From assembly GCA_018240285.1 (NCBI GenBank), contig JAFEGA010000004.1, positions 62,001 through 126,000 on the forward strand: DNA of 64,000 nucleotides. The letters run 5' to 3'. A program made the position numbers and the translations under genes. This document shows positions 17,545 to 25,768 of this stretch, one piece after another. Origin of the DNA: Pseudomonadota bacterium (GTDB lineage Bacteria; Pseudomonadota; Gammaproteobacteria; Burkholderiales; Nitrosomonadaceae). Numbering within the stretch: the stretch's first letter is position 1; every line of letters begins with the position of its first letter. The notes beneath the pieces were generated by a model. It had not been told where the DNA came from, did no database searches, and was given only the letters and a program-made list of their open reading frames with translations.

Positions 17545-17895
17545 ATGGTAATTCTGCTGAAACGAGCATACGAACCACCCGGGCCGGATGACGGATTGCG
17601 GATTTTGGTGGATCGGCTGTGGCCGCGCGGCGTTTCCAAGGATGCGGCGCAGATCGATTGGTGGTGCAAGGATATAGCGCCCAGCTCATCCCTGCGTAAG
17701 TGGTTTGGTCACGATCCGTTGAAATGGGATGAATTCAGGAATCGTTACTTTCAGGAATTGGATCAGAATCCGGAAGCAGTCGGACAACTCGTCGAGCATC
17801 TGCGCCGTGGTCCGGTTACACTGGTTTATGGCGCAAAGGATAAGGCACATAGCCATGCGCTGGCGCTCAAGGCGTATCTCGAGGACTTAACGTAA
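17545..17895 (+). CDS. DUF488 family protein
   Basis: The 116-residue product (ATG at 17545; a TTG at 17524 is possible but overlaps the previous gene) belongs to the DUF488/YeaO family. Signatures are LKRAYEPP, GLRILVDRLWPRGVSKD, the Trp-rich WWCKDIAPSSSLRKWFGHDP and GPVTLVYGAKD. It is a small cytosolic protein; the family has no settled function. It follows the adhesin-E-like gene closely on the same strand. Confidence 0.85.
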   Translation: MVILLKRAYEPPGPDDGLRILVDRLWPRGVSKDAAQIDWWCKDIAPSSSLRKWFGHDPLKWDEFRNRYFQELDQNPEAVGQLVEHLRRGPVTLVYGAKDKAHSHALALKAYLEDLT

Positions 17896-17908
17896 CGTCG
17901 CTAAGATA

Positions 17909-17977
17909 GTGATCGACGCACATCACGAAGAATCTCTGGATTGGTTTGGCTTTTCAGCGAATTCGGTGCTCCGGTAA
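17909..17977 (+). pseudogene. Partial duplicate of adhesin-E-like gene 3' region
   Basis: Bases 17909-17977 read VIDAHHEESLDWFGFSANSV then LR and a stop. This matches the VIGAHHEESSDWFGFSANSI coded at 17441-17506 with many silent and a few coding changes. There is no start or upstream homology, so it is a decayed remnant of a tandem copy, now separated from the intact gene by the DUF488 gene. Confidence 0.8.
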
Positions 17978-18090
17978 AATAATCAATAACTCTCTCAACT
18001 TAAAGATTTTCTTGTTGCCAATTTGATTTTGTAGACTTTATGTTTTGTTTTTAATATACCGATTCTTAATTGGTTCTATACTGATATTTC

Positions 18091-18861
18091 ATGCTTACTG
18101 CTTTACGCCAATCTGACGCTGTAAAGGTGCTTGCCCGAGAAAGTGAACGTATCGATAAGCCATTTCAATGTCCAACATGCAATCGAGAAGTCACTTTGCG
18201 AAAGGGACAGATCAAGGTGCATCACTTTGCGCACAAACCCCCGGTGACGTGCATTCGCGGACGTGGCGAGTCCGAACAACATTTGCAAGCAAAGTTAGCA
18301 ATTTTTGACGCGTTGCGTCTTGAGAGCAACGTGAAGGAACTGGAAATAGAGCGTGATTTCGGTATATCAGTTGCGGATATATTTGCTCGAATTTCAGGTA
18401 CTCCGGTTGCTATTGAGATTCAACGTAGTGTGCTTAGTGCAAGCGAAATCAATGCCCGAACTGAAAATTATCATCGCTTAGGGATATCGGTTCTCTGGAT
18501 CGGATTACAAGCGCAAGATCTCTCAACTTCAAAATATAGTCCGAGTGCATGGGAGAAGTGGTGCCATGCCACCTACTATGGTCGGGTCTATTACTGGGAA
18601 CGGAACCAAATATTGAAGGTGGTCCATTTTGATCCTTATCATATCGAGGTGCCGTATAGCACGTGGTATGAAGATGGTTCGGAGCAAAGTGCGGGCGGGT
18701 ATATTAAAACATCAAAACGCTGGCGTTCACCGCGACTGGGTGTGCCTGTTCTAATTTCTAAGAGCTTTCGGCCTGTAAACCGCCAAAACTGGACAGGCGG
18801 CACAGTCGTTGTTCCTCAGTGCAACGTCTATCTTGATCAACAAGAAAAATGGTGGACGTAG
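18091..18861 (+). CDS. Competence protein CoiA-like nuclease
   Basis: The 256-residue protein has an N-terminal zinc-finger-like motif (CPTCNREVTLRKG then VHHFAH). It then has a restriction-endonuclease-like core: HLQAKLAIFDAL, LEIERDFGISVADIFARI and PVAIEIQRSVLS give the E...D...ExQ pattern of PD-(D/E)XK nucleases in the CoiA family (PF06054). The tail has no known domain. CoiA relatives are linked to transformation or act as orphan nucleases. No competence gene is adjacent. The gene is AT-richer than its neighbours and flanked by AT-rich spacers, suggesting acquisition. Confidence 0.75.
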   Translation: MLTALRQSDAVKVLARESERIDKPFQCPTCNREVTLRKGQIKVHHFAHKPPVTCIRGRGESEQHLQAKLAIFDALRLESNVKELEIERDFGISVADIFARISGTPVAIEIQRSVLSASEINARTENYHRLGISVLWIGLQAQDLSTSKYSPSAWEKWCHATYYGRVYYWERNQILKVVHFDPYHIEVPYSTWYEDGSEQSAGGYIKTSKRWRSPRLGVPVLISKSFRPVNRQNWTGGTVVVPQCNVYLDQQEKWWT

Positions 18862-18944
18862 AGCTAACCTAAAAATTGAAGCTGTAAGTAAGAAACTCAA
18901 CTTTAAGAAATCAGGTTGCGTCTAAAGTTAATATCTATATGGCT

Positions 18945-19478
18945 CTAAGTCTTTAATGAAACCCAACCCACCTCACACTCCCCAGATTCCGCCGCCACAT
19001 AAGCGGATTCTTCGCTGACGGTCACCGAGATATCCATCGTGCGTTGCGTCAGTTTGGCCAGTGCTTGGATGTCCGGCCATTGGAAGCGGAAAACGGCGGC
19101 GTTCAGTGGATTGAATTTGGCTTGCTCTTGCATCCACCAGATGTTCGATTTGGAATTGAAGCTATACACTTTGACGGTTTGCGCGATCCGGGTGGCTTTT
19201 TTGATGCGCTCGGGAGCGGGTTCACCGACGTCGATCCATAATGCAATCCGGCCATCCGGGGTGTGCGCCCAGAGGTCGGGTTCTTCCGCGCTGCTCAATC
19301 CTTTGGTGAACGCCAGCGATTCCTGTGCATTGAGACAGAAGGCCAGCATGCGCGCCATCATGCGCTCCAGCGTTTCCGACGGATGCTGCGCGACGGTCAG
19401 GTTGAGCGTGTCGTAATACTGGCGATTGAGATCGGTCAGCGCAATTTTGAATTTGTAGATGGTCGGTTTTAGCGCCAT
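18945..19478 (-). CDS. yaeQ: YaeQ family protein
   Basis: YaeQ proteins (E. coli suppressor of rfaH haemolysin loss) have a PD-(D/E)XK-like fold and no firm biochemical role. The 177 residues fit the family length. Markers are the start KPTIYKFKIALTDLNRQYYD, LERMMARMLAFCLNA, EPDLWAHTPDGRIALWIDVG and KVYSFNSKSNIWW. It lies 27 bp before the DUF2959 lipoprotein gene in coordinate order, on the same strand and downstream in transcription, so cotranscription is plausible. Confidence 0.93.
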   Translation of the reverse strand: MALKPTIYKFKIALTDLNRQYYDTLNLTVAQHPSETLERMMARMLAFCLNAQESLAFTKGLSSAEEPDLWAHTPDGRIALWIDVGEPAPERIKKATRIAQTVKVYSFNSKSNIWWMQEQAKFNPLNAAVFRFQWPDIQALAKLTQRTMDISVTVSEESAYVAAESGECEVGWVSLKT

Positions 19479-19505
19479 GAATTAAACCCTAGCAAGGAGC
19501 CGCTA

Positions 19506-20153
19506 TCATTTATTCTCCATCGTGCTGATGAACGCATTAGCTTCATTGATCGATTTCTCCATGGAAGAAACCAGCACCGACACGTCGGACTTGATATTGC
19601 CCAGTTCGCCTTTGAGCGATGCGATGGCGCGGGCATTCAGATTGTGTTTGAGATACATGACCTGATCGTGAAATACCGTGAGAATCGGCTGAATCTTGCT
19701 TTCCGCTTGCTTCATCGACGCGATCAGTTGACGGTAATGCACTTGCGTGGCATCGAGTTTTTTCTGACTGTTTTGCCGCAGCGATGCATTGCTGTATTGC
19801 GTGATTTCCTGCTTCCACTCGGTGAATAGCGCTTCCGAGACGCTTTCGATATCGGCGATGCGGCTTCTGACTTCTTCAGCCTTGCTGACGCTGGCTTCAT
19901 ACGCGTCGTTCAGTTTCTTGTAGGTAGCTTCCAGATCGCCGCCTTGGAAGTGGGTGGCGGCGGTGAATTGCTCCAGCGCCGATTTGAACTGCTCCTTGGT
20001 TTCCTGCTGCGTGTCGCGCGCTTTCTCGACGCGGTAAACCATCACGTCGCGTTTGGGAATGCCGACTTTTTCCAAGCCTTCCAGGTACATCGTGGTGCAG
20101 GCGCTCAGCATCAGGATGACGGAAAGTATGAGTAAACGGTACCGAGTGTTCAT
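19506..20153 (-). CDS. DUF2959 family lipoprotein
   Basis: The 215-residue protein starts with a lipoprotein signal (LLILSVILMLSACTTMYL, lipobox LSAC). A mostly helical body with heptad-like character follows (KARDTQQETKEQFKSALEQF, VSKAEEVRSRIADIESVSE), typical of DUF2959. AAGGGAG eight bases before the ATG is a strong ribosome site. It lies at the 3' side of the lipid-gene run after a 49-bp gap. Role unknown; probably a periplasm-facing envelope protein. Confidence 0.85.
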   Translation of the reverse strand: MNTRYRLLILSVILMLSACTTMYLEGLEKVGIPKRDVMVYRVEKARDTQQETKEQFKSALEQFTAATHFQGGDLEATYKKLNDAYEASVSKAEEVRSRIADIESVSEALFTEWKQEITQYSNASLRQNSQKKLDATQVHYRQLIASMKQAESKIQPILTVFHDQVMYLKHNLNARAIASLKGELGNIKSDVSVLVSSMEKSINEANAFISTMENK

Positions 20154-20202
20154 GTTTATCTCCCTTGAAAGTTCACATTGGGTTGATCTGTATGGTAAAG
20201 AA

Positions 20203-21177
20203 TTAGCGCAACACGCCGCGCCGCAATAATTGCCTGGCCACCTTCAAGCCCCACAGGATCGGGTGGCGGCGCAGCATCGGTGTCACTTCCACGCGCACGC
20301 CGGTATGCCGCTCGATTTTCCAGGCGGCGTAATCGACGCTGTTGCTGAAGGTGAGTGTGGCTTTGGCTAACCGCAGGATCGACAGGATTCTGCCCTGCCA
20401 GCGGCGCAGACGCCAGCGCCACAAGGCTTGCCGCTGGCTGAGCGGATGAGTCAGGCAGCGGTACTGTCCGTTTGCCTGTTTTTCCAGTATTTCTGTCAAC
20501 AGCGGACTGGCGGCGGCTGTCAGGCGGGTAAATGCATCCTGGTTGGCTTGCGCCAAGTGCCGTGCGCGCGATTCGTTTTCGGCGCGTAATTCCGCGGCAT
20601 AGCTGAGAATCAGACAGCGCGTCCAGAGCTCTTCGACGCTGAAAGTACCGGCTTCAAGTGCTGGTACGCCGGATTTGAGAAAAGTCACGACGGAATGCGC
20701 CAGTGCGGCGTACATGCGTTGCCGCACCGTGTCGTCGCGCGCAAACAGCAGCCGCGAAGGCTGCGCAAAACGCGCCCAGATGTACGAGTGAAACCAGTAT
20801 TGCGCGCCACGCGCGAAATCGCCGGTGGAAATGACGGCATATTTGGCGCGCAATGTTTTCTCCCCGTGCGGTACTTCCAGGTAAAACACATTGGGCGCGA
20901 GCCAGGCGTTGAGAACAGCCAAATAGCGTTCGGGATAGGCTTTGTGATAACTATCGACGATGACGTACAAGTCAACAATGCCTTCTTCCAGACTGACGGC
21001 GGAGTGCAGGCAAGAGCCGTACAGTATCACCGCGTCGAGCGACTCGCCGAAACGCATGATTAACGCATCCACCAAAGGGACGAAATCGGCGGAAACCGGT
21101 TTGTTACATTCCGCCGCGACTTCGTTGATCAGTCCGGCGGGCAGCGGTTCAATGGCTTCGAGTAGTGGATTGGTCAT
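20203..21177 (-). CDS. TAM41-like nucleotidyltransferase (putative phosphatidate cytidylyltransferase)
   Basis: The 324-residue protein has a polymerase-beta-type active-site pattern, AVILYGSCLHSA then GIVDLYVIVD. Motifs resembling mitochondrial TAM41 follow: VFYLEV, a Lys-rich stretch ending AKYAVISTGDFARG, then YIWARFAQPSRLLFARDD. TAM41 makes CDP-diacylglycerol from phosphatidic acid and CTP. The downstream tail is Arg-rich, suited to a membrane surface. The gene is 10 bp after a diacylglycerol-kinase-like gene, which could supply phosphatidic acid, and near a CDP-alcohol phosphatidyltransferase that would use CDP-diacylglycerol. The assignment is by motif reading and context, not by search; a generic nucleotidyltransferase is the alternative. 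Confidence 0.7.
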   Translation of the reverse strand: MTNPLLEAIEPLPAGLINEVAAECNKPVSADFVPLVDALIMRFGESLDAVILYGSCLHSAVSLEEGIVDLYVIVDSYHKAYPERYLAVLNAWLAPNVFYLEVPHGEKTLRAKYAVISTGDFARGAQYWFHSYIWARFAQPSRLLFARDDTVRQRMYAALAHSVVTFLKSGVPALEAGTFSVEELWTRCLILSYAAELRAENESRARHLAQANQDAFTRLTAAASPLLTEILEKQANGQYRCLTHPLSQRQALWRWRLRRWQGRILSILRLAKATLTFSNSVDYAAWKIERHTGVRVEVTPMLRRHPILWGLKVARQLLRRGVLR

Positions 21178-21186
21178 GGCACTATC

Positions 21187-22191
21187 CTATAACACGAGAA
21201 ACGTCACGGCATCGGTCGCGGTGATGGTAAGCGGTGCTTGCGGATCGAGCGAGCGGTACAATTCGCCATCGACGATGTATTCGTCGTCCATGTGCAAGGT
21301 TAAGGAAGCGGTGTTATGGCTATAGTAGCCGTCTTTTTCCTGCAATACCGCGCCGCCGCCTGACAATATCGGCCATACCGAACGCCACAGGCGCTTATGC
21401 TGCTGATCGACCAGCGTGACATGCAACGGTGCCGGTTCTTTTCCCCAGTACGGACGAATGTTCAATAACAAGCAATCCAGTGCGCTGACCAGCGCGAACA
21501 AATAAGTGCCGCGGTGAATCCGGCCGCTGGCTTCTGTCAGGGTCATGCTGACCGGTGCCCAATCGCTTTGCTGGCGGCCGAGGATCATGTTGGCGAGCAT
21601 GCCGATGAACGAGCGCAGCATGATCAGGAAGGTGAAAATACCGCCGGTGATGCCGATCTGCTTGACCGGGCTGCGCGAGAATTTCACGCCGCGCGCGACC
21701 AATCCCACGGCAAAGAACATCCCGTAAATCGGGTTCATGCCGTCTTGCTCGATACGCAATGCCGGGCGTTGCACCAAGTTGGGAACGGATGGTTTGCGCA
21801 AATAGGCGTGCAGGCGTTGAATGATTTGTTCGGGTTTCCCCTGCATGCCCAGATCCAGCGGCGTCATGTTGGTGGTGCCACCGGGTACGATCAGGATGAG
21901 CGGCCAATCTTCCGGTGCGCGTGCCGCGAATAGGTGGCCGAAAATCGCATGCGTCGTGCCGTCACCAGCGACGATCACCAGCAAGTCGATGTCCGCTTGC
22001 AGCAGCGCATCGATTGCGTTTTTAAACGTATCCGCATCGTTGCCTTCGCGCACCAGCATGCCAGGTATTTGCTGCAACGCCTGGCGGATAGCTTCGATGC
22101 GTTTACGCACTTGCCCTCCCTTGGGATTCAACAGGCAGCCGGTTTTGGCTGTTCCGGATTTCAGGCGGTCGATCCGCGCTTGCAACGTCAT
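21187..22191 (-). CDS. Diacylglycerol kinase family lipid kinase
   Basis: The 334-residue protein carries the DAGK catalytic-domain signature: CLLNPKGGQVRKR, then VIVAGDGTTHAIFGHL (GDGT nucleotide loop) and LIVPGGTTNMTPLDLG. Members phosphorylate diacylglycerol, sphingoid bases or related lipids at the inner membrane. A TTG at 22194 precedes the ATG at 22191, which I use. The gene lies 27 bp downstream of the CDP-alcohol phosphatidyltransferase gene and 10 bp upstream of the TAM41-like gene, so its product is probably phosphatidic acid for that pathway. Substrate is not determined by the sequence. Confidence 0.88.
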   Translation of the reverse strand: MTLQARIDRLKSGTAKTGCLLNPKGGQVRKRIEAIRQALQQIPGMLVREGNDADTFKNAIDALLQADIDLLVIVAGDGTTHAIFGHLFAARAPEDWPLILIVPGGTTNMTPLDLGMQGKPEQIIQRLHAYLRKPSVPNLVQRPALRIEQDGMNPIYGMFFAVGLVARGVKFSRSPVKQIGITGGIFTFLIMLRSFIGMLANMILGRQQSDWAPVSMTLTEASGRIHRGTYLFALVSALDCLLLNIRPYWGKEPAPLHVTLVDQQHKRLWRSVWPILSGGGAVLQEKDGYYSHNTASLTLHMDDEYIVDGELYRSLDPQAPLTITATDAVTFLVL

Positions 22192-22218
22192 CAAGTCTAT
22201 CGATTTGCGCTGGGGTGT

Positions 22219-23502
22219 TTACGAAAGCGGTAACGGCTTTCTGAGATCGATCGGGGCGCGCGTGAATATTTTCACCGCCCATTGTTCGCGATCGCGCGCC
22301 GGATCGATATCCTGCAGCCAGGATCGCAATGAGCCTTCTTTTTGCTTGGTTTGCCAGCCATCCGCCAAGCGCCAGATCAGAATTCCGGTTGAAGCCAGGT
22401 GCCACAGCACCACTAACAGCAATCCGATATCCGGGCGGCCGCTTAACCATCCGTACGTGAGCAAAATCAGATTCGGATTGCGCCGGGCCGTGATCAACCG
22501 GTTAAAAGAATCCATCTTGCGCCAGATGAACATGTCGAAGTGCGCCAGCCAAAACTGGAATGCACCCTCGCAAAAACGCCCGCCGACATACCCCAAAAAC
22601 ATCAGTCCCATCAGAATTCCCAAAGGAGCCAGCGGTGTCGCTGTACCCTCCAGACCAAATCCCCAGGCCAGGTACCACAGCGGCGGGTGAATAATATCCA
22701 AGCCGTGATCCATGACATCGCCGAAGCGGCTGGACGTGACCGTGACGCGCGCCAGTTTTCCATCCACCGTGTCGAGAAAAGTCATGAACCAGCCCATCAG
22801 TAATCCGATACCGAAGAATCCACCCCAGAACGCCAATCCGGCCAGCACGGCAAACACCACGCTGAGATACGTCACATGATTGGGCGACCAGCCGTGGCGC
22901 ACGCAGAAATGCGTGGTCCAGTATGCCGGTACCGGCCAGACCCATTTGGTGACCAAGTCGGTAACGCCTTTATACGAACCGGAAAACAGTTCTTGTTCCA
23001 GCAACGGGCGGTTGGCTTGGCTGACCGGCAGAATGTACGGCGGATCTTTCTTTTTCAGATTGTGCTGGTAATCGATCTTCAGATCGTTTAAGCCAATGCG
23101 CGGGATCGTCAGCAGCGCGAATTTATAGTTCTGATCCTTGTTGTTGTTGAGATTGCGCAACAGCTGCGGCGCGTAGTTGCCGTCGGTGCGAATTCCCGCC
23201 GGGCAGCCGTCGTCGCTGTATAAGGCGACTTTTTTGTCCATCCCGAGTAAAGCGGTAAGCACGCGCGCATCGAACAGGAAATTGCAATTCAGGAATAGCG
23301 CGGTGGCGGTGACCGGGATTTTCTCGGCGTCGTCGGTCAGAATGATGTCCTGATGTGCTTGCAGCATACGCCGCAACCGTTCACGGCCGGTCAATCCCCA
23401 AATGGTGATTTCGTTGTCACCGAAAAAATAAATATAGGTTGATGTCGACATGGGTGATGAAAAATTGTTTTTTTCTGAATGAATTATTCCAGTGCGATGC
23501 AT
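22219..23502 (-). CDS. CDP-alcohol phosphatidyltransferase with N-terminal extra domain
   Basis: Residues about 195-400 form a CDP-alcohol phosphatidyltransferase with several membrane helices and the catalytic motif DTVDGKLARVT, then RFGDVMDHGLD (the DG-AR-G-D-D pattern). The first 180 or so residues (YIYFFGDNEITIWGLTGRER, ALYSDDGCPAGIRTDG) are an additional soluble domain resembling a sugar-nucleotide-type transferase remnant. The frame is open from ATG 23502. A second ATG at 23451 (MSTSTYIYFF) is equally possible, and neither has a clear ribosome site. It would move a phosphatidyl or similar group from a CDP-lipid onto an alcohol. The acceptor is unknown. Confidence 0.87.
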   Translation of the reverse strand: MHRTGIIHSEKNNFSSPMSTSTYIYFFGDNEITIWGLTGRERLRRMLQAHQDIILTDDAEKIPVTATALFLNCNFLFDARVLTALLGMDKKVALYSDDGCPAGIRTDGNYAPQLLRNLNNNKDQNYKFALLTIPRIGLNDLKIDYQHNLKKKDPPYILPVSQANRPLLEQELFSGSYKGVTDLVTKWVWPVPAYWTTHFCVRHGWSPNHVTYLSVVFAVLAGLAFWGGFFGIGLLMGWFMTFLDTVDGKLARVTVTSSRFGDVMDHGLDIIHPPLWYLAWGFGLEGTATPLAPLGILMGLMFLGYVGGRFCEGAFQFWLAHFDMFIWRKMDSFNRLITARRNPNLILLTYGWLSGRPDIGLLLVVLWHLASTGILIWRLADGWQTKQKEGSLRSWLQDIDPARDREQWAVKIFTRAPIDLRKPLPLS

Positions 23503-23559
23503 CCGGTTGTGCGATTTTAGATGTTTTGCAGCAACTATAACAGAGATAACAGTATGCCG

Positions 23560-24624
23560 CTAAAAAGTCCGGCGCAACCAGATATTGGCCAGAATGATGA
23601 TGGTAAATCCCGGACCTAAGGCAACGAGCGCGGGGTTTAAATTCAGAATCAGACCGGCGTTGGCGATAATTTGATCGAGCAGGTAAACCCCCATACCGAT
23701 CAGCGTGGCGAATATGAGTTTATTGCTGAGGCCGGAACGGATCGAACCGAATACAAATGGAATCGACAGCAGCAGCATGGCGATCGTCATCAGCGCGCTG
23801 CCTGCTTTGCGCCATAACGCCAGCGCGTACGAATCGGCGTCCTGTCCGGTGCTGCGCAAAAATTCCACATGCCGGTATAACTCAAGCGGCGATAAGCTTT
23901 CCGGCGGCTTAGTCAACGTCGCAATATCTTCAGGGTCGACAAAAGAGGGCCATCTTACGACATCCATACGGCTTACCGAGATCCGTCCGCCGTCCTGGAA
24001 TGTCCGGACGATGGTGTTGCTAAGTTCCCAGATATCTTCCTCAACGATGTCGGCAAATTCGGCGAGCGTATGGGTAACGATGAAACCGTCCGCATCCAGT
24101 TGCAGCAGCTCGATATCGGCGGCTCTTTTGTTGTTCACGATCTGGCCGATGCGCAAAATGTTATGTTCGTTACGCGTCCAGATCCCCAGATTTCTGCCTA
24201 ACTCGGCGCTTTGTTCCAATGCGATGGCGCGATAGGTGATTGCTTTCTGTTGCAGTTGCGGGGCGGCGAATTGTTCCAGAATGGCGACGGTCATTAGCAG
24301 TAAAACGCCCATTCCCAAAGGTGCGAAGCTGATGCGCTGCGGTGAGAGTCCGGCGACGCGCAAAGCGATGAGTTCCGAATTGACGGCCAGTTTACCCAAG
24401 GCGATAACGGTACCCAGCAAGGCGACAAACGGCGCGATTTGAATAAAGCGGCGCGGCAGCAGCATGGCGGTGTAGAAGAATGCATCGATGGGGCGATAAG
24501 TGCCTTTGCCGACATCATCCAGCTGATCCAGCAGATCGAAGAAACTGAATAGCGGCAGCAGAATCGCGGTGGAAATAGCGAAGCCGATCAGTACTTGATA
24601 GGCAATGTAACGATAGATGATCAT
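23560..24624 (-). CDS. lptG: LPS export permease LptG
   Basis: LptG is an inner-membrane subunit of the LptB2FGC transporter that extracts LPS. The frame extends to 24747, but the ATG at 24624 overlaps the lptF stop (ATGA) and gives the normal start MIIYRYIAYQVLIGF, so it is chosen (354 aa). Six helices are visible in two groups of three, flanking a periplasmic beta-jellyroll domain (about 120-260). GKLAVNSELIALRVAGLSPQ is the conserved coupling-helix region. It is translationally coupled to lptF and followed after 57 bp by the CDP-alcohol phosphatidyltransferase gene. Confidence 0.96.
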   Translation of the reverse strand: MIIYRYIAYQVLIGFAISTAILLPLFSFFDLLDQLDDVGKGTYRPIDAFFYTAMLLPRRFIQIAPFVALLGTVIALGKLAVNSELIALRVAGLSPQRISFAPLGMGVLLLMTVAILEQFAAPQLQQKAITYRAIALEQSAELGRNLGIWTRNEHNILRIGQIVNNKRAADIELLQLDADGFIVTHTLAEFADIVEEDIWELSNTIVRTFQDGGRISVSRMDVVRWPSFVDPEDIATLTKPPESLSPLELYRHVEFLRSTGQDADSYALALWRKAGSALMTIAMLLLSIPFVFGSIRSGLSNKLIFATLIGMGVYLLDQIIANAGLILNLNPALVALGPGFTIIILANIWLRRTF

Positions 24625-25703
24625 GACCGGCGCAAGAAGAGAGATTTGCGGTTTGAGAATGCCGCGTAACCGACCAGGAATGCGAGAATGAGTAAATCCA
24701 GCCACCACACGCCGGGGATGCTGCCGACAACGCTTTGTTCTACCCAACTTCTGGCCAGTCCGCTCAAATTATAGTACGCGGCGAAAACCAGCGCGGCGAT
24801 GATGTAAGTCCGCTCCGTTTTTTCCTGGCGCGGTGAGATGCGGATATAAGTCACAGCGAGCAGGGCCATCAGAATCGTCGAAAGCGGACGGGAAATGCGC
24901 CATTGCAGCTCCGCGATGTCATGTGGCTGGCTGGATTCCCACAAAGTTCTGGTGGCCGCCGCTTTGCGCCGGTATTTCAGCACAAAATCCTTATCGATGA
25001 AATAAGTCATATCCTCGAACCGGATCATGTCATCGACGCTGGCGGTTTTGCTTAATTCGTAGACGATGCCGTCGGACAGCAAGATATGCGGTCTATCTTC
25101 CTGAGTGCTAGGATGAACCTGACGGGCTTGCTGGGCAATGACAATTTCGCTGCCTTCCTTTTTCTTGATGTAATGAAAAATATCCTCCATTTCCTTGGTG
25201 GCGTCATTTTTGCTGCGCACATAGACGACCCTGCCGGATTTTTCACTGCCGTAAAAGCGCCCGGCCTGAAAACGGTTGGTGTTGAGTTCGGCTTCCGCCT
25301 GCGCATCGAGAATGTAGCTCTCCGAGTAGGCCCATGGACGCGCATACGCTGACAGAGTGCCGCTGAGAATGCCGACCGGTATGGCTACCGTCAGTACCGT
25401 CAGCACAATGCGCGCACCGCTTACGCCCGCGGAACGGATAATATTCAATTCCTGGTCTTTGTTGAGCCTGTCCAGACCAATGATGACCGAAATGTAGAGT
25501 GCAACGGGGATTAACACCTCCAGTGCGATCAGCGTTTTTAAGAATACCAGTTTGAGCAGCGCGGCGACGCCCAGAGTTTCTGTGACGGCGCCGGTCAGAA
25601 GCCGGGCGCTGACGAAGCTGGCGTATAGGCCGACCAGAATGAGGAGCACTACTGTGAAAGGCAGCAGAATTTCGCGCGCGATATACCGTTCGATTAATTT
25701 CAT
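24621..25703 (-). CDS. lptF: LPS export permease LptF
   Basis: LptF pairs with LptG in LPS extraction from the inner membrane. The 360-residue protein starts MKLIERYIAREILLPFTVVL. It has three N-terminal helices and three C-terminal helices (ISRPLSTILMALLAVTYIRI and later), with a periplasmic domain between (about 115-255). LDRLNKDQELNIIRSAGVSG is the cytoplasmic coupling motif. The stop overlaps the lptG start. In many betaproteobacteria lptFG lies by pepA; here it sits inside a lipid-gene run instead. Confidence 0.96.
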   Translation of the reverse strand: MKLIERYIAREILLPFTVVLLILVGLYASFVSARLLTGAVTETLGVAALLKLVFLKTLIALEVLIPVALYISVIIGLDRLNKDQELNIIRSAGVSGARIVLTVLTVAIPVGILSGTLSAYARPWAYSESYILDAQAEAELNTNRFQAGRFYGSEKSGRVVYVRSKNDATKEMEDIFHYIKKKEGSEIVIAQQARQVHPSTQEDRPHILLSDGIVYELSKTASVDDMIRFEDMTYFIDKDFVLKYRRKAAATRTLWESSQPHDIAELQWRISRPLSTILMALLAVTYIRISPRQEKTERTYIIAALVFAAYYNLSGLARSWVEQSVVGSIPGVWWLDLLILAFLVGYAAFSNRKSLFLRRS

Positions 25704-25768
25704 AGACCGGCTACAGGCTGTTACCGATAAATAGGACGAAGATCATGAGGGGGTACGGATAAGATCGA

